From Ophiura sarsii (lineage: Eukaryota; Echinodermata; Ophiuroidea; Amphilepidida; Ophiuridae), in the NCBI GenBank assembly GCA_035610835.1, contig CM069442.1, forward strand, positions 558,001 to 622,000: a stretch of DNA of 64,000 bases, given 5' to 3'. Under the pieces are notes generated by a model, which was not told the origin of the DNA, ran no database searches, and worked only from the letters and a program-made list of their open reading frames with translations. The position numbers and the translations under genes are program-made. Below, piece after piece: positions 10,801-23,747 of this stretch. Numbering within the stretch: the stretch's first letter is position 1; every line of letters starts with the position of its first letter.

Positions 10801-13800
10801 CCTGCTGATCGCATATATTACACAAATCACCTCCTCTCCCAGGGTGAGATCAGAGGATGGGGAGCGCCACTATCGACCTGCTGATCGCCCATATTACACA
10901 AATCACCTCCTCTCCCAGGGTGAGATCAGAGGATGGGGAGCGCCACTATCGACCTGCTGATCGCCCATATTACACAAATCGCCTCCTCTCCCAGGGTGAG
11001 ATCAGAGGATGGGGAGCGCCACTATCGACCTGCTGATCGCATATATTACACAAATCGCCTCCTCTCCCAGGGTGAGATCAGAGGATGGGGAGCGCCACTA
11101 TCGACCTGCTGATCGCTCATATTACACAAATCGCCTCCTCTCCCAGGGTGAGATCAGAGGATGGGGAGCGCCACTATCGACCTGCTGATCGCATATATTA
11201 CACAAATCGCCTCCTCTCCCAGGGTGAGATCAGAGGATGGGGAGCGCCACTATCGACCTGCTGATCGCCCATATTACAGTAATCACCTCCTCTCCCAGGG
11301 TGAGATCAGAGGATGGGGAGCGCCACTATCGACCTGCTGATCGCCCATATTACACAAATCGCCTCCTCTCCCAGGGTGAGATCAGAGGATGGGGAGCGCC
11401 ACTATCGACCTGCTGATCGCATATATTACACAAATCGCCTCCTCTCCCAGGGTGAGATCAGAGGATGGGGAGCGCCACTATCGACCTGCTGATCGCCCAT
11501 ATTACAGTAATCACCTCCTCTCCCAGGGTGAGATCAGAGGATGGGGAGCGCCACTATCGACCTGCTGATCGCCCATATTACAGTAATCACCTCCTCTCCC
11601 AGGGTGAGATCAGAGGATGGGGAGCGCCACTATCGACCTGCTGATCGCCCATATTACACAAATCGCCTCCTCTCCCAGGGTGAGATCAGAGGATGGGGAG
11701 CGCCACTATCGACCTGCTGATCGCATATATTACACAAATCACCTCCTCTCCCAGGGTGAGATCAGAGGATGGGGAGCGCCACTATCGACCTGCTGATCGC
11801 TCATATTACACAAATCACCTCCTCTCCCAGGGTGAGATCAGAGGATGGGGAGCGCCACTATCGACCTGCTGATCGCCCATATTACACAAATCGCCTCCTC
11901 TCCCAGGGTGAGATCAGAGGATGGGGAGCGCCACTATCGACCTGCTGATCGCTCATATTACACAAATCACCTCCTCTCCCAGGGTGAGATCAGAGGATGG
12001 GGAGCGCCACTATCGACCTGCTGATCGCCCATATTACACAAATCGCCTCCTCTCCCAGGGTGAGATCAGAGGATGGGGAGCGCCACTATCGACCTGCTGA
12101 TCGCATATATTACACAAATCGCCTCCTCTCCCAGGGTGAGATCAGAGATTGAGGGCGCCACTATCGACCTGCTGATCGCATATATTACACAAATCGCCTC
12201 CTCTCCCAGGGTGAGATCAGAGGATGGGGAGCGCCACTATCGACCTGCTGATCGCCCATATTACAGTAATCGCCTCCTCTCCCAGGGTGAGATCAGAGGA
12301 TGGGGAGCGCCACTATCGACCTGCTGATCGCCCATATTACAGTAATCACCTCCTCTCCCAGGGTGAGATCAGAGGATGGGGAGCGCCACTATCGACCTGC
12401 TGATCGCCCATATTACACAAATCGCCTCCTCTCCCAGGGTGAGATCAGAGGATGGGGAGCGCCACTATCGACCTGCTGATCGCATATATTACACAAATCA
12501 CCTCCTCTCCCAGGGTGAGATCAGAGGATGGGGAGCGCCACTATCGACCTGCTGATCGCTCATATTACACAAATCACCTCCTCTCCCAGGGTGAGATCAG
12601 AGGATGGGGAGCGCCACTATCGACCTGCTGATCGCCCATATTACACAAATCGCCTCCTCTCCCAGGGTGAGATCAGAGGATGGGGAGCGCCACTATCGAC
12701 CTGCTGATCGCTCATATTACACAAATCACCTCCTCTCCCAGGGTGAGATCAGAGGATGGGGAGCGCCACTATCGACCTGCTGATCGCCCATATTACACAA
12801 ATCGCCTCCTCTCCCAGGGTGAGATCAGAGGATGGGGAGCGCCACTATCGACCTGCTGATCGCATATATTACACAAATCGCCTCCTCTCCCAGGGTGAGA
12901 TCAGAGGATGGGGAGCGCCACTATCGACCTGCTGATCGCATATATTACACAAATCGCCTCCTCTCCCAGGGTGAGATCAGAGGATGGGGAGCGCCACTAT
13001 CGACCTGCTGATCGCCCATATTACACAAATCGCCTCCTCTCCCAGGGTGAGATCAGAGGATGGGGAGCGCCACTATCGACCTGCTGATCGCTCATATTAC
13101 ACAAATCACCTCCTCTCCCAGGGTGAGATCAGAGGATGGGGAGCGCCACTATCGACCTGCTGATCGCATATATTACACAAATCGCCTCCTCTCCCAGGGT
13201 GAGATCAGAGGATGGGGAACGCCACTATCGACCTGCTGATCGCCCATATTACACAAATCGCCTCCTCTCCCAGGGTGAGATCAGAGGATGGGGAGCGCCA
13301 CTATCGACCTGCTGATCGCTCATATTACACAAATCACCTCCTCTCCCAGGGTGAGATCAGAGGATGGGGAGCGCCACTATCGACCTGCTGATCGCCCATA
13401 TTACACAAATCGCCTCCTCTCCCAGGGTGAGATCAGAGGATGGGGAGCGCCACTATCGACCTGCTGATCGCCCATATTACACAAATCACCTCCTCTCCCA
13501 GGGTGAGATCAGAGGATGGGGAGCGCCACTATCGACCTGCTGATCGCATATATTACACAAATCGCCTCCTCTCCCAGGGTGAGATCAGAGGATGGGGAGC
13601 GCCACTATCGACCTGCTGATCGCATATATTACACAAATCGCCTCCTCTCCCAGGGTGAGATCAGAGGATGGGGAGCGCCACTATCGACCTGCTGATCGCT
13701 CATATTACACAAATCACCTCCTCTCCCAGGGTGAGATCAGAGGATGGGGAGCGCCACTATCGACCTGCTGATCGCCCATATTACAGTAATCACCTCCTCT

Positions 13801-16800
13801 CCCAGGGTGAGATCAGAGGATGGGGAGCGCCACTATCGACCTGCTGATCGCTCATATTACACAAATCGCCTCCTCTCCCAGGGTGAGATCAGAGGATGGG
13901 GAGCGCCACTATCGACCTGCTGATCGCATATATTACACAAATCGCCTCCTCTCCCAGGGTGAGATCAGAGGATGGGGAGCGCCACTATCGACCTGCTGAT
14001 TGCCCATATTACACAAATCGCCTCCTCTCCCAGGGTGAGATCAGAGGATGGGGAGCGCCACTATCGACCTGCTGATCGCCCATATTACACAAATCGCCTC
14101 CTCTCCCAGGGTGAGATCAGAGGATGGGGAGCGCCACTATCGACCTGCTGATCGCCCATATTACACAAATCGCCTCCTCTCCCAGGGTGAGATCAGAGGA
14201 TGGGGAGCGCCACTATCGACCTGCTGATCGCACATATTACACAAATCACCTCCTCTCCCAGGGTGAGATCAGAGGATGGGGAGCGCCACTATCGACCTGC
14301 TGATCACCCATATTACACAAATCGCCTCCTCTCCCAGGGTGAGATCAGAGGATGGGGAGCGCCACTATCGACCTGCTGATCGCCCATATTACACAAATCA
14401 CCTCCTCTCCCAGGGTGAGATCAGAGATTGAGGGCGCCACTATCGACCTGCTGATCGCCCATATTACACAAATCACCTCCTCTCCCAGGGTGAGATCAGA
14501 GGATGGGGAGCGCCACTATCGACCTGCTGATCGCCCATATTACAGTAATCACCTCCTCTCCCAGGGTGAGATCAGAGGATGGGGAGCGCCACTATCGACC
14601 TGCTGATCGCCCATATTACACAAATCACCTCCTCTCCCAGGGTGAGATCAGAGATTGAGGGCGCCACTATCGACCTGCTGATCGCCCATATTACACAAAT
14701 CACCTCCTCTCCCAGGGTGAGATCAGAGGATGGGGAGCGCCACTATCGACCTGCTGATCGCCCATATTACACAAATCACCTCCTCTCCCAGGGTGAGATC
14801 AGAGGATGGGGAGCGCCACTATCGACCTGCTGATCGCATATATTACACAAATCACCTCCTCTCCCAGGGTGAGATCAGAGGATGGGGAGCGCCACTATCG
14901 ACCTGCTGATCGCTCATATTACACAAATCACCTCCTCTCCCAGGGTGAGATCAGAGGATGGGGAGCGCCACTATCGACCTGCTGATCGCCCATATTACAC
15001 AAATCGCCTCCTCTCCCAGGGTGAGATCAGAGGATGGGGAGCGCCACTATCGACCTGCTGATCGCCCATATTACACAAATCACCTCCTCTCCCAGGGTGA
15101 GATCAGAGATTGAGGGCGCCACTATCGACCTGCTGATCGCCCATATTACACAAATCGCCTCCTCTCCCAGGGTGAGATCAGAGGATGGGGAGCGCCACTA
15201 TCGACCTGCTGATCGCCCATATTACACAAATCGCCTCCTCTCCCAGGGTGAGATCAGAGGATGGGGAGCGCCACTATCGACCTGCTGATCGCCCATATTA
15301 CACAAATCACCTCCTCTCCCAGGGTGAGATCAGAGGATGGGGAGCGCCACTATCGACCTGCTGATCGCCCATATTACACAAATCGCCTCCTCTCCCAGGG
15401 TGAGATCAGAGGATGGGGAGCGCCACTATCGACCTGCTGATCGCATATATTACACAAATCGCCTCCTCTCCCAGGGTGAGATCAGAGGATGGGGAGCGCC
15501 ACTATCGACCTGCTGATCGCCCATATTACACAAATCGCCTCCTCTCCCAGGGTGAGATCAGAGGATGGGGAGCGCCACTATCGACCTGCTGATCGCCCAT
15601 ATTACACAAATCGCCTCCTCTCCCAGGGTGAGATCAGAGGATGGGGAGCGCCACTATCGACCTGCTGATCGCCCATATTACACAAATCGCCTCCTCTCCC
15701 AGGGTGAGATCAGAGGATGGGGAGCGCCACTATCGACCTGCTGATCGCCCATATTACACAAATCGCCTCCTCTCCCAGGGTGAGATCAGAGGATGGGGAG
15801 CGCCACTATCGACCTGCTGATCGCATATATTACACAAATCGCCTCCTCTCCCAGGGTGAGATCAGAGGATGGGGAGCGCCACTATCGACCTGCTGATCGC
15901 CCATATTACACAAATCGCCTCCTCTCCCAGGGTGAGATCAGAGGATGGGGAGCGCCACTATCGACCTGCTGATCGCATATATTACACAAATCGCCTCCTC
16001 TCCCAGGGTGAGATCAGAGGATGGGGAGCGCCACTATCGACCTGCTGATCGCCCATATTACACAAATCGCCTCCTCTCCCAGGGTGAGATCAGAGGATGG
16101 GGAGCGCCACTATCGACCTGCTGATCGCATATATTACACAAATCGCCTCCTCTCCCAGGGTGAGATCAGAGGATGGGGAGCGCCACTATCGACCTGTTGA
16201 TCGCCCATATTACACAAATCGCCTCCTCTCCCAGGGTGAGATCAGAGGATGGGGAGCGCCACTATCGACCTGCTGATCGCCCATATTACACAAATCGCCT
16301 CCTCTCCCAGGGTGAGATCAGAGGATGGGGAGCGCCACTATCGACCTGCTGATCGCCCATATTACACAAATCGCCTCCTCTCCCAGGGTGAGATCAGAGG
16401 ATGGGGAGCGCCACTATCGACCTGCTGATCGCCCATATTACACAAATCGCCTCCTCTCCCAGGGTGAGATCAGAGGATGGGGAGCGCCACTATCGACCTG
16501 CTGATCGCATATATTACACAAATCGCCTCCTCTCCCAGGGTGAGATCAGAGGATGGGGAGCGCCACTATCGACCTGCTGATCGCCCATATTACACAAATC
16601 GCCTCCTCTCCCAGGGTGAGATCAGAGGATGGGGAGCGCCACTATCGACCTGCTGATCGCCCATATTACACAAATCGCCTCCTCTCCCAGGGTGAGATCA
16701 GAGGATGGGGAGCGCCACTATCAACCTGCTGATCGCCCATATTACACAAATCGCCTCCTCTCCCAGGGTGAGATCAGAGGATGGGGAGCGGTCACAGTCA

Positions 16801-16882
16801 GTGAGCCCTCTATCGGTACATACACCACAGCGTGTTGTTTATAGTGACAAGGAAAAGGAAAAGGTCTACAAAGAAGACTAAA
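7885..16882. mobile_element. 9.0-kb inverted-repeat-flanked element holding the 76-bp satellite
   Basis: The left arm 7,885-7,939 and right arm 16,832-16,882 are inverted copies over about 50 bp. Shared segments include CTTTGTAGACCTTTT, CCTTTTCCTTGTCACT and AACAACAC, with a few mismatches and a 4-bp length difference. Between them lie ~30-40 bp of unique sequence on each side and the satellite. No transposase is present. The arms were found by eye; no target duplication was identified. Confidence 0.75.
7970..16790. repeat. 76-bp satellite/minisatellite array, about 116 copies
   Basis: The unit contains GGATGGGGAGCGCCACTAT, then CGACCTGCTGATCGCC, CATATTACACAAATCGCC and TCCTCTCCCAGGGTGAGATC. 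Copies are nearly identical. Variation is concentrated at a few sites: GCCCAT, GCTCAT or GCATAT; AATCACC or AATCGCC; ACACAA or ACAGTA. A 75-bp form with GATTGAGGGCGCC occurs at about 10,325, 12,147, 14,425, 14,652 and 15,109, and at the left edge. The first three units share CATCCTGC in place of GACCTGC. The array is distinctly GC-richer than its surroundings. Confidence 0.98.
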
Positions 16883-16890
16883 TGTAAATA

Positions 16891-18306
16891 GGCATTTGGA
16901 TCATGTCAATGTTCACATCTCATCATGCATCTCTTTCCAGTGGACAGGTGTTGTATAATTGAGTTCAGGAATTTCTCTCCATGGACAAGTACGGCTCAAA
17001 CAAGGAAATTGTGATGTATACAGTATTGCATACACTATTAGTACTACACATGTAGTTGTAGTTAGTATTTTAATACTTAAAAGTAGTAAATAAATTAGCA
17101 GTATTAATTTGCCATTCCTTTAGTAGCTTTACAGCATAGTTAGATAGGGCGAACAAATTAATCTGTATTAATCAATATTATTCCTATAATCAAAACAAAT
17201 AATTTTTGATGCACTGCATTCCAAAACAACAGGCGCACCAGCCATCGCAATACGAACCAGGTGCATGTCACCCTGATAGAATCGTGACGCTATGATCGAC
17301 AATTATTTGTTTCGATTATAGTCGTTAATATATAGCCTATAAGATATGAAATTGAGTGATCTGAAATGGGAATCAGACTTTTAGACTTTAATGTATATTA
17401 CTGTTATAATAGCACATACACAGCCAATCCAGAATTCCACAAATTTCACTTATTGTACAGCTTCAGAATGCTGTAAATTTGACATCGTAAATAACCTGAT
17501 TAATTACAGCACTGTAATTATTACCCAACTTGGTGTGTGTGTGTTTAATAGTAGATTATTGTCTAAGTCTGGGTGAGTGAGAGATGTCCTACTGTGAAAG
17601 TGGTGTGTATCTGGTGTGTAGGGTAGAGCTCTGCCATATAAATCATCACTAAAATAGTCACTGTCGATGAGTGCTATTAATTCCTTATAGCACTCGGCAG
17701 CTATGCTGCCTTGTGCTATAAGTCATACTAAACCAATACAGTATACACACATAGCCTACATTAACAATATTATTTTCTACCCAGTTTGTTGCACTTTGAT
17801 GTGACCCGGGGATAAATTTCCACAAGGGTATGGGAAAATGTTCTATTGGCTAATGAATAGGCAGTAGGTTATATATTTATTATATTATTATTATTATTAT
17901 TATTATAGCTGAAAGACAATTGACCATTCAATTTTAACACATCTTACGGTTATAATAACCATTAGGATCATGAGTATTATATAGTCTAGATAAATAGCAT
18001 TACACCAAATATGGTATAGTATGTACTACACAAATAGTGGTTGTTTTTTATTTTGTTTATAAATGAAAGTATTAAAAAGTGCCTATGGTTATCAGAGCTG
18101 TGTCTCGATCAATAGTGTTATTGAATTTGATGTCGTGATGAACACATCAAAATAATTGAAAAATTGGTATTGATTTATGTCATTATTTTTGTTAATGTAG
18201 GGTTACAGGGTGTCCTAGAATGAATGATACCAAGAAAGTTACATTTATTTGACTACAAATACCAATATTATTCGTCGGAGTACTTGCGATTCTAACATCA
18301 GCATAT
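16891..18306. other. non-coding stretch
   Basis: AT-rich DNA with a (TTA)n run near 17,880. No gene was recognised. Confidence 0.5.
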
Positions 18307-18765
18307 AAACTGCTCAAAAAAGTTTGGAATTTTTTTCAATCACAATTTGTTCAAATATCTCGGGATATGTTCATTTAGTGTAATATATCATTTAAAACTG
18401 AAGTGTTCATCTTTACAATTATATCTGATTTGAAGCAATCCCTTGTTCCAGTGCTCAGCCACGTGCTTGAGAACATGGGGAGGTCGCAATCTGAAAGTGC
18501 CAAAATCAACACTATTTTGTGCTTAAAAATCAATAGATCATTAAACAGACGACAAAGATGTTCTTTTTAGCATGAAATAGCGTTGATTTGGGCACATTCA
18601 GATTGTGACCTCCCCATGTTCTCGAACCAGTTGCTTCACATTTGGTATCATTGTAAAGATGAACACATCAGCTTTTAAATGATATATTACACTAAATGAA
18701 CATATCCCGAGATATTTGAACAAATTGTGATTGAAAAATTTTCCAAACTTGTTTTTGAGCAGTTT
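18307..18765. mobile_element. foldback element with ~210-bp arms
   Basis: The left arm 18,307-18,530 and right arm 18,565-18,765 are inverted copies, ending AAACTGCTCAAAAAAGTTTG and its complement. Shared inner segments include GATATGTTCATTTAGTG and GAACATGGGGAGGTC. The loop is only about 35 bp, so a transcript would form a long hairpin. Confidence 0.9.
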
Positions 18766-20771
18766 ATTTAGCTTTCTTAGGAATTTTGTATTATAAAATT
18801 AGGAATTTTGTTCAGACTATTTTGTAAACACCTTATAGAGACCCTGCATATAAACTATAAGAAGCTACAAATCCCATTTCATTCATGCAAGTTTGCATTA
18901 CTTTCAAAATTCCCGCATCAATTCATGGAATAAACTGTAATACGCCATGATTTCAGTGAATGGCATATATGGTTGATTCCTCTCTGTAAGGCTATATTAA
19001 AAAAATCTTTTGTCTCAAAGCTCCCGAGCACGTTAGAAGATCTTTTTGGGGGCCATAATATTTTTTTCTTCACATCAAGATATTTTGATATCAGAAGAAT
19101 CCCCATATTTTTCTCATTATGTCTGTAAAATCTTAGGGGCCAGAACTGTTTCATTTAGAAATTATAGGCTAAAATATGGTGAATTACTGCCAAAGGTGGT
19201 TAACCACCAGCAAGTTTGTGTGCTACTCAATGGGCAAATTTCTTGTGACCTTGTGCTTCTAAAATAAGAACTATTGGAGTTATGCAACTCAAACTTTGGA
19301 ATGTGACAATGTTAAGGATAACCTTCCATGTAAAATAGAAAACATCAAGTTGAAAATTGGGCCAGCAATCAGAACATCTACCTTTAAAGGGAAAAATATA
19401 TACATAAAACCAATCAAAATTGCCAGTGTGAGATGGACTATACAGGGTGACCCAACAAAATTAGGACACCGTTTTATGACGGTATAATTCTTATTATAAT
19501 CATTGGACCACGACCAATTTAGTCTCAATGTAAAAAAATCATTATTATGATATCCTGAAAATATGAGATCAATCCGATGCAAAATATGAAAACTAACGTA
19601 CTAATTTTTTTGGATCACCCTGTATGCTACGTAATAGGCAACTAGGCATCTGTCTAGGACTCGGTCGATAGGTCTGCACAAACAAAAGTTATCAGTGATT
19701 GCTTATGCTATCAGCCTATTGAGGTTCCGTGTGCGTGTCTGGGTAACACTTGTGCCATATAGGCCTACAGGGTAGTAACCTGCCATCGTCAGTATGATAC
19801 AAATTATACAAGCTTAGAAACTCTTTATTTTGTTTCCTGGGCAATATTATGGGGTAATTCTTCTTGTATTTTTATATTACAATATCTTCCATTGAATAGA
19901 ACATACCTGAATCACCATTTTGGTTGACCTTTAATAGTAATGTAATAAATAACACACAACACAACTATAAATTTCCATCAGAAAATTATTTTTTATTTTT
20001 TGTTCTCGTTCTCATGTTTTCTAAAAATATCACAACCCTATCAGTATAATAACCTTCCCCTTTTTTTGGGTATGTTTATCTTAAAGTTAGTTTCCCTAAA
20101 ATAGTACTTTAAATGTCCCCCCCCCCCCCCATCCCCATCCCCATCCCCATCAACTGTTATTGATATATGAAATTACTTTGTAAAAGTCTACATTATTTAC
20201 ATTATACAACAAGCAGTCAGTATTGGACAAAATGCACGCTAGGTATAATCATATTTTTAAGAAAACTTCCCCTCATCATATCCACTACTGTAATAGCCAT
20301 TATTTTTGGGTTGGTTTTATTTTCGTGCGCTAAAGACACCACACACAAATTATAGTACGCACAAATATTGCTTTAAACGCTGTCCCTGTACGGGGCGATG
20401 GGTGGGAGGCATTGTCATGCGCAACAAAAAATGTCTTTGATGTCAAATTGCACAGAAATATGTTTACGTTAAAATATTGGCTTCTGCAGTATAATTCCTG
20501 TCTGTCACTGTTCCTCCCACAAACATTTTTGTATTAATCTGAAACTTAAAGTTCATCATCAGGCACATGAAAAAATATGAAACAGGAATTAGGCAAATTT
20601 GCTACACTTTTGTATTTAAAAAGGGGTAATAAAAAAACCTAGGAAAATCTAACCCAAATAAAGAGGATATTTAAGAAATAAAAATTTTGCATGCCTGCAA
20701 AATCACACAGACACCAACGTTTTGTAATTGTCATAGGGTCTTATTAATTTCTCCCAGAAAATCTGCTTTCA
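18766..20771. other. non-coding stretch
   Basis: A fragment like the end of the TTAGGCC...CAAAGCTCCCG element is seen at about 18,990-19,050, and a C-run at 20,117. No gene was recognised. Confidence 0.45.
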
Positions 20772-21022
20772 GCAACAACAGAAAACCTGTTCTACAACCT
20801 ATAGACAATGTGTAGGGTCGGTCCGTCTGGCATTTGTAGGGTCAGTCTCTTTTTAAATGTTCATGGCTATGTTGATGAATTTTCTACAATTTCAAAATTT
20901 TCAAAAATATTGTCAACATTTTTCCAAACAAAATTCAAAAGATTTGTAAAAAAAAGAAATTCTCAAATTTAAAGAAGAAAAAAGGTCGGTCGCGCCTGAA
21001 GTACAGGGTTTTTGTTGTTGGC
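20772..21022. mobile_element. GTTCTACA/GGGTCGGTC inverted-repeat element
   Basis: CAACAACAGAAAACCTGTTC at the left pairs with CAGGGTTTTTGTTGTTG at the right. The internal GGGTCGGTCCGTC and AGGTCGGTCGCG motifs match other elements of this group. Confidence 0.7.
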
Positions 21023-21125
21023 TTATTGTTGCAAAGGGGGAATACTCCTCCACTTGTGCCATTCCCTGAACGCCCATATGAGCCTTGAGCCAGGAAAAAA
21101 CAAGAACTTATTTTTAAAAACATAC

Positions 21126-21598
21126 GGCCGTATTCTTGTACTAAACACTGTTTTAGCTTAAAAACCGTGTCTAACTAAACGTGTGTCTAACTAAAATGCG
21201 AGTTTATCCTTATACTCTGCAAATCTCGTTCCCAGAGTGATCCTGCATTGATTGTACACAGGAATTTATTTCTTGTGGCCTAATGGGTTACAATAGATAT
21301 CGACCGAATGCCTTAAATACACGGTACTTTTAAAGACTACACGATCCGCACATCAGCTTGCACCGGGCACGGTTGAGTGATCATTCAAGGCATACAGTTG
21401 GTGCGCGAGTTTAGTTAAACGCGCACTAAACTACCCCCGTACCCATGTTTAAAGTTAGACACATTTCGACGAGTTAGACGCGTGTTTAAGTAAAACAAAT
21501 GTACAAGAATCACGTTTAGTTAAACGCTGTGTCTAAAGTCAAAGTTAAACGTGTGTTTAGCTTAAAACCGTGTTTAACTACGAATGAGAATACGGTCC
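21126..21598. mobile_element. GGCCGTATTCTTGTA inverted-repeat element
   Basis: GGCCGTATTCTTGTACTAAA at the left is mirrored by GAGAATACGGTCC at the right. Several CGTGTTTAACTA/TAGTTAAACACG phrases are spread through both halves. Confidence 0.75.
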
Positions 21599-22274
21599 AT
21601 ACTGTCTGATTTGACAAAACATTAAGTGTTGTTTACATATAATCATAACGAAGGTAAAACCGTCCAATGGAAGAGTGCTCAACCCTTTTTAAGTGTTAAG
21701 TGTTTGTTAACATATTTAGAATTCATAGAAAAAGTTTGTTTATCAATTGTTTAAGGTGGATCAGTAAATTATTGGTTCGACACAAATAGATGGTGGATGA
21801 TTAAAAGTATTGGTTCAATACACAAATAGGTGGTCAAGTTAGGTGCTACATTATAAAAGTGAACATTGAAAATATCTACGTTATACCGTAAGGCCAAAGT
21901 GAGTTTCAGTTTCCATAGGCTCAAATATGAGAAGTGCTTAGGCTGGGTGCTCTCTCTTTTCATAAAGAACTTTAAAAATAAAAAAAGTTTTAGACTATTC
22001 AAAAGTTTACCTCTTATTTGGTGAAAAGAATGTGTGGATAATATTTATTTTTTTCACACTAAAACATCAAGGACAGGTATATTACCAAAATTGTAAATCA
22101 GTGGTATTGATAAAGCTATGCTAGCAGGAAACTGAAACCGAACATTTTTTTGGTCCTTAATTTCTTAGAAACACAAGACAAACAAACAAACCACAGACAA
22201 TCCCATACAAAAGTGTGTCATTTTTTTTCTTCTGAAATTGCTTGTCATTACATAATATTGCATTACCAATATTT
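21599..22274. other. non-coding stretch
   Basis: AT-rich, no gene recognised. AAGTGTTAAGTGTT phrases are scattered. Confidence 0.4.
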
Positions 22275-22398
22275 CATGGATTTAGGGCCACCAAAAGGCA
22301 CTATCTGTATAAATAGCTGCCATTTGGTTAGTCAATATAGGAATATTTACACACAGCAGCTATTACCACTAGGATATTTTGCTGGCCCTTAATCCATG
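22275..22398. mobile_element. small inverted-repeat element
   Basis: CATGGATTTAGGGCCA and TGGCCCTTAATCCATG, about 90 bp apart, are inverted with one mismatch. Confidence 0.5.
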
Positions 22399-22404
22399 AT
22401 TTGT

Positions 22405-22666
22405 CATTATGTTCCCATCCCTTAACACTTTGGACTTGTGATTTTGACATTTCGCTGGTAATAAATTATCTTAGATTTTGTCAACCGCTGACTATGTGGT
22501 CCATTTTCAGGGTTATGAAGGTTAGTTTATACCCTTGGGGTTTTATGTCCTTTGCAGTCTTTTAATTGGACCACATAGTGGGAAATAGACACATCCTTAG
22601 ATGATTTATTACCAGCGAAATATCAAATCATCGGTCCAAAAGTGTTAAGGGAGTGGGAACATAATG
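22405..22666. mobile_element. foldback element with ~95-bp arms
   Basis: CATTATGTTCCCATCCCTTA at the left pairs with TAAGGGAGTGGGAACATAATG at the right (read as inverted copies). Inner TTTCGCTGGTAATAAAT and CTATGTGGTCCA also pair. Confidence 0.85.
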
Positions 22667-23558
22667 TATACATTTTCCACACATTTGTAGAAAATTATAC
22701 CAATTTAGGTGCTAAGTTAGTGCATACGAGTCCCCAGAAAACCCTGCCGTGGTGGGGCATTCTATAATCACTCCAGATTTAAATGACCATACTTAAGATA
22801 GGTAACAAAATACAAAAGTAGTTAAGTTGTACCATCATTCGACATTCTCACTTATAAACAGGCTACCGGAAAAAGCGAAGTGTCCATCCAAATCTTATTC
22901 AAGTTATTGAGAGGACAAAAAATGTAATTTATATATAAAGCTCGTGTAGGTCGAGCATTTTCATTTTGTTCAGGGTTGCTGGGGGATACCCATAAGATAT
23001 ATTTATATGTTTTACAAATTAAGGCCAGACAAAGTTCGGGATGGCAAACTGGCAAAACTTTAAGCCTGGTTGACTTGATCCCACAATGCACCATGATTCA
23101 TTTTGGTGAATGTTGCATTTTCTATGATTCTCACCCTCCATAAATTTCAAATTACTTCTGTTTTTGTTTTGTTTTTAAATAAGAAGGAAAAAAGGGTTAC
23201 AAAACCATAGGAATTGCCACACTACAACATTAGGGTAACTATCCCACAATGCACTGTTGTTGATAATACACATACAATCATATGGCATAACATGATCTAA
23301 TCCAAAGTGCAGCGCAATACATGATTGGTAGAGATGCATTGTGGGATATGAATAGATGAATCTCAGTTGCATGGGTTGTCTGAAGGCACCTTTTACTATA
23401 CAGTCACGCATAGTGTCATTACTTAATAGGCATAACATTGGTTTGGGCAACTTATTGGCCTATATACATACTAATTAGAAGTCGATTTCCCTTCCTCCGA
23501 ACAGTACCAGCCAGTGGGTATATATACTCTCATCAACTGTGAGGGGAGTAACAAATAT
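22667..23558. other. non-coding stretch with CCCACAATGCA palindromic pair
   Basis: ATCCCACAATGCA at 23,240 and TGCATTGTGGGAT ending 23,349 are inverted. A further copy, TCCCACAATGCA, is at 23,078. No gene was recognised. Confidence 0.45.
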
Positions 23559-23747
23559 AAAGAGCTCAACAAAACAAAGTCATACACTTTGTTTATGTCC
23601 TATAGAGTGACTTTATAGAAGTTTGGTACCAAATGTTGCTAAAAAGATTCATCCAAATCTCTATCTAGCCTGTCTGGTCAAAAAATAATTGGAAGTCACT
23701 CTATAGGACATAAACAAAGTGTTTGACTTACTTTTGTTGAGCTCTTT
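23559..23747. mobile_element. AAAGAGCTCAACAAAA foldback element
   Basis: Inverted ends AAAGAGCTCAACAAAAC and TTTTGTTGAGCTCTTT continue into ACACTTTGTTTATGTCCTAT / ATAGGACATAAACAAAGTGT. It is related to the 46,171-46,731 element, sharing CACTTTGTTTATGTC, AAAAGATTCATC and CTAGCCTGT. Confidence 0.85.

Noticed and set aside
7970..16790. CRISPR array
   Set aside because: The units are contiguous with no unique spacers, and the DNA is animal.
10250..16844. 84-codon open frames starting MGSATIDLLIAHITQ inside the satellite
   Set aside because: They arise because 76-bp units shift frame each copy and the 75-bp form delays the stop. They recur wherever that form occurs and have no gene context.
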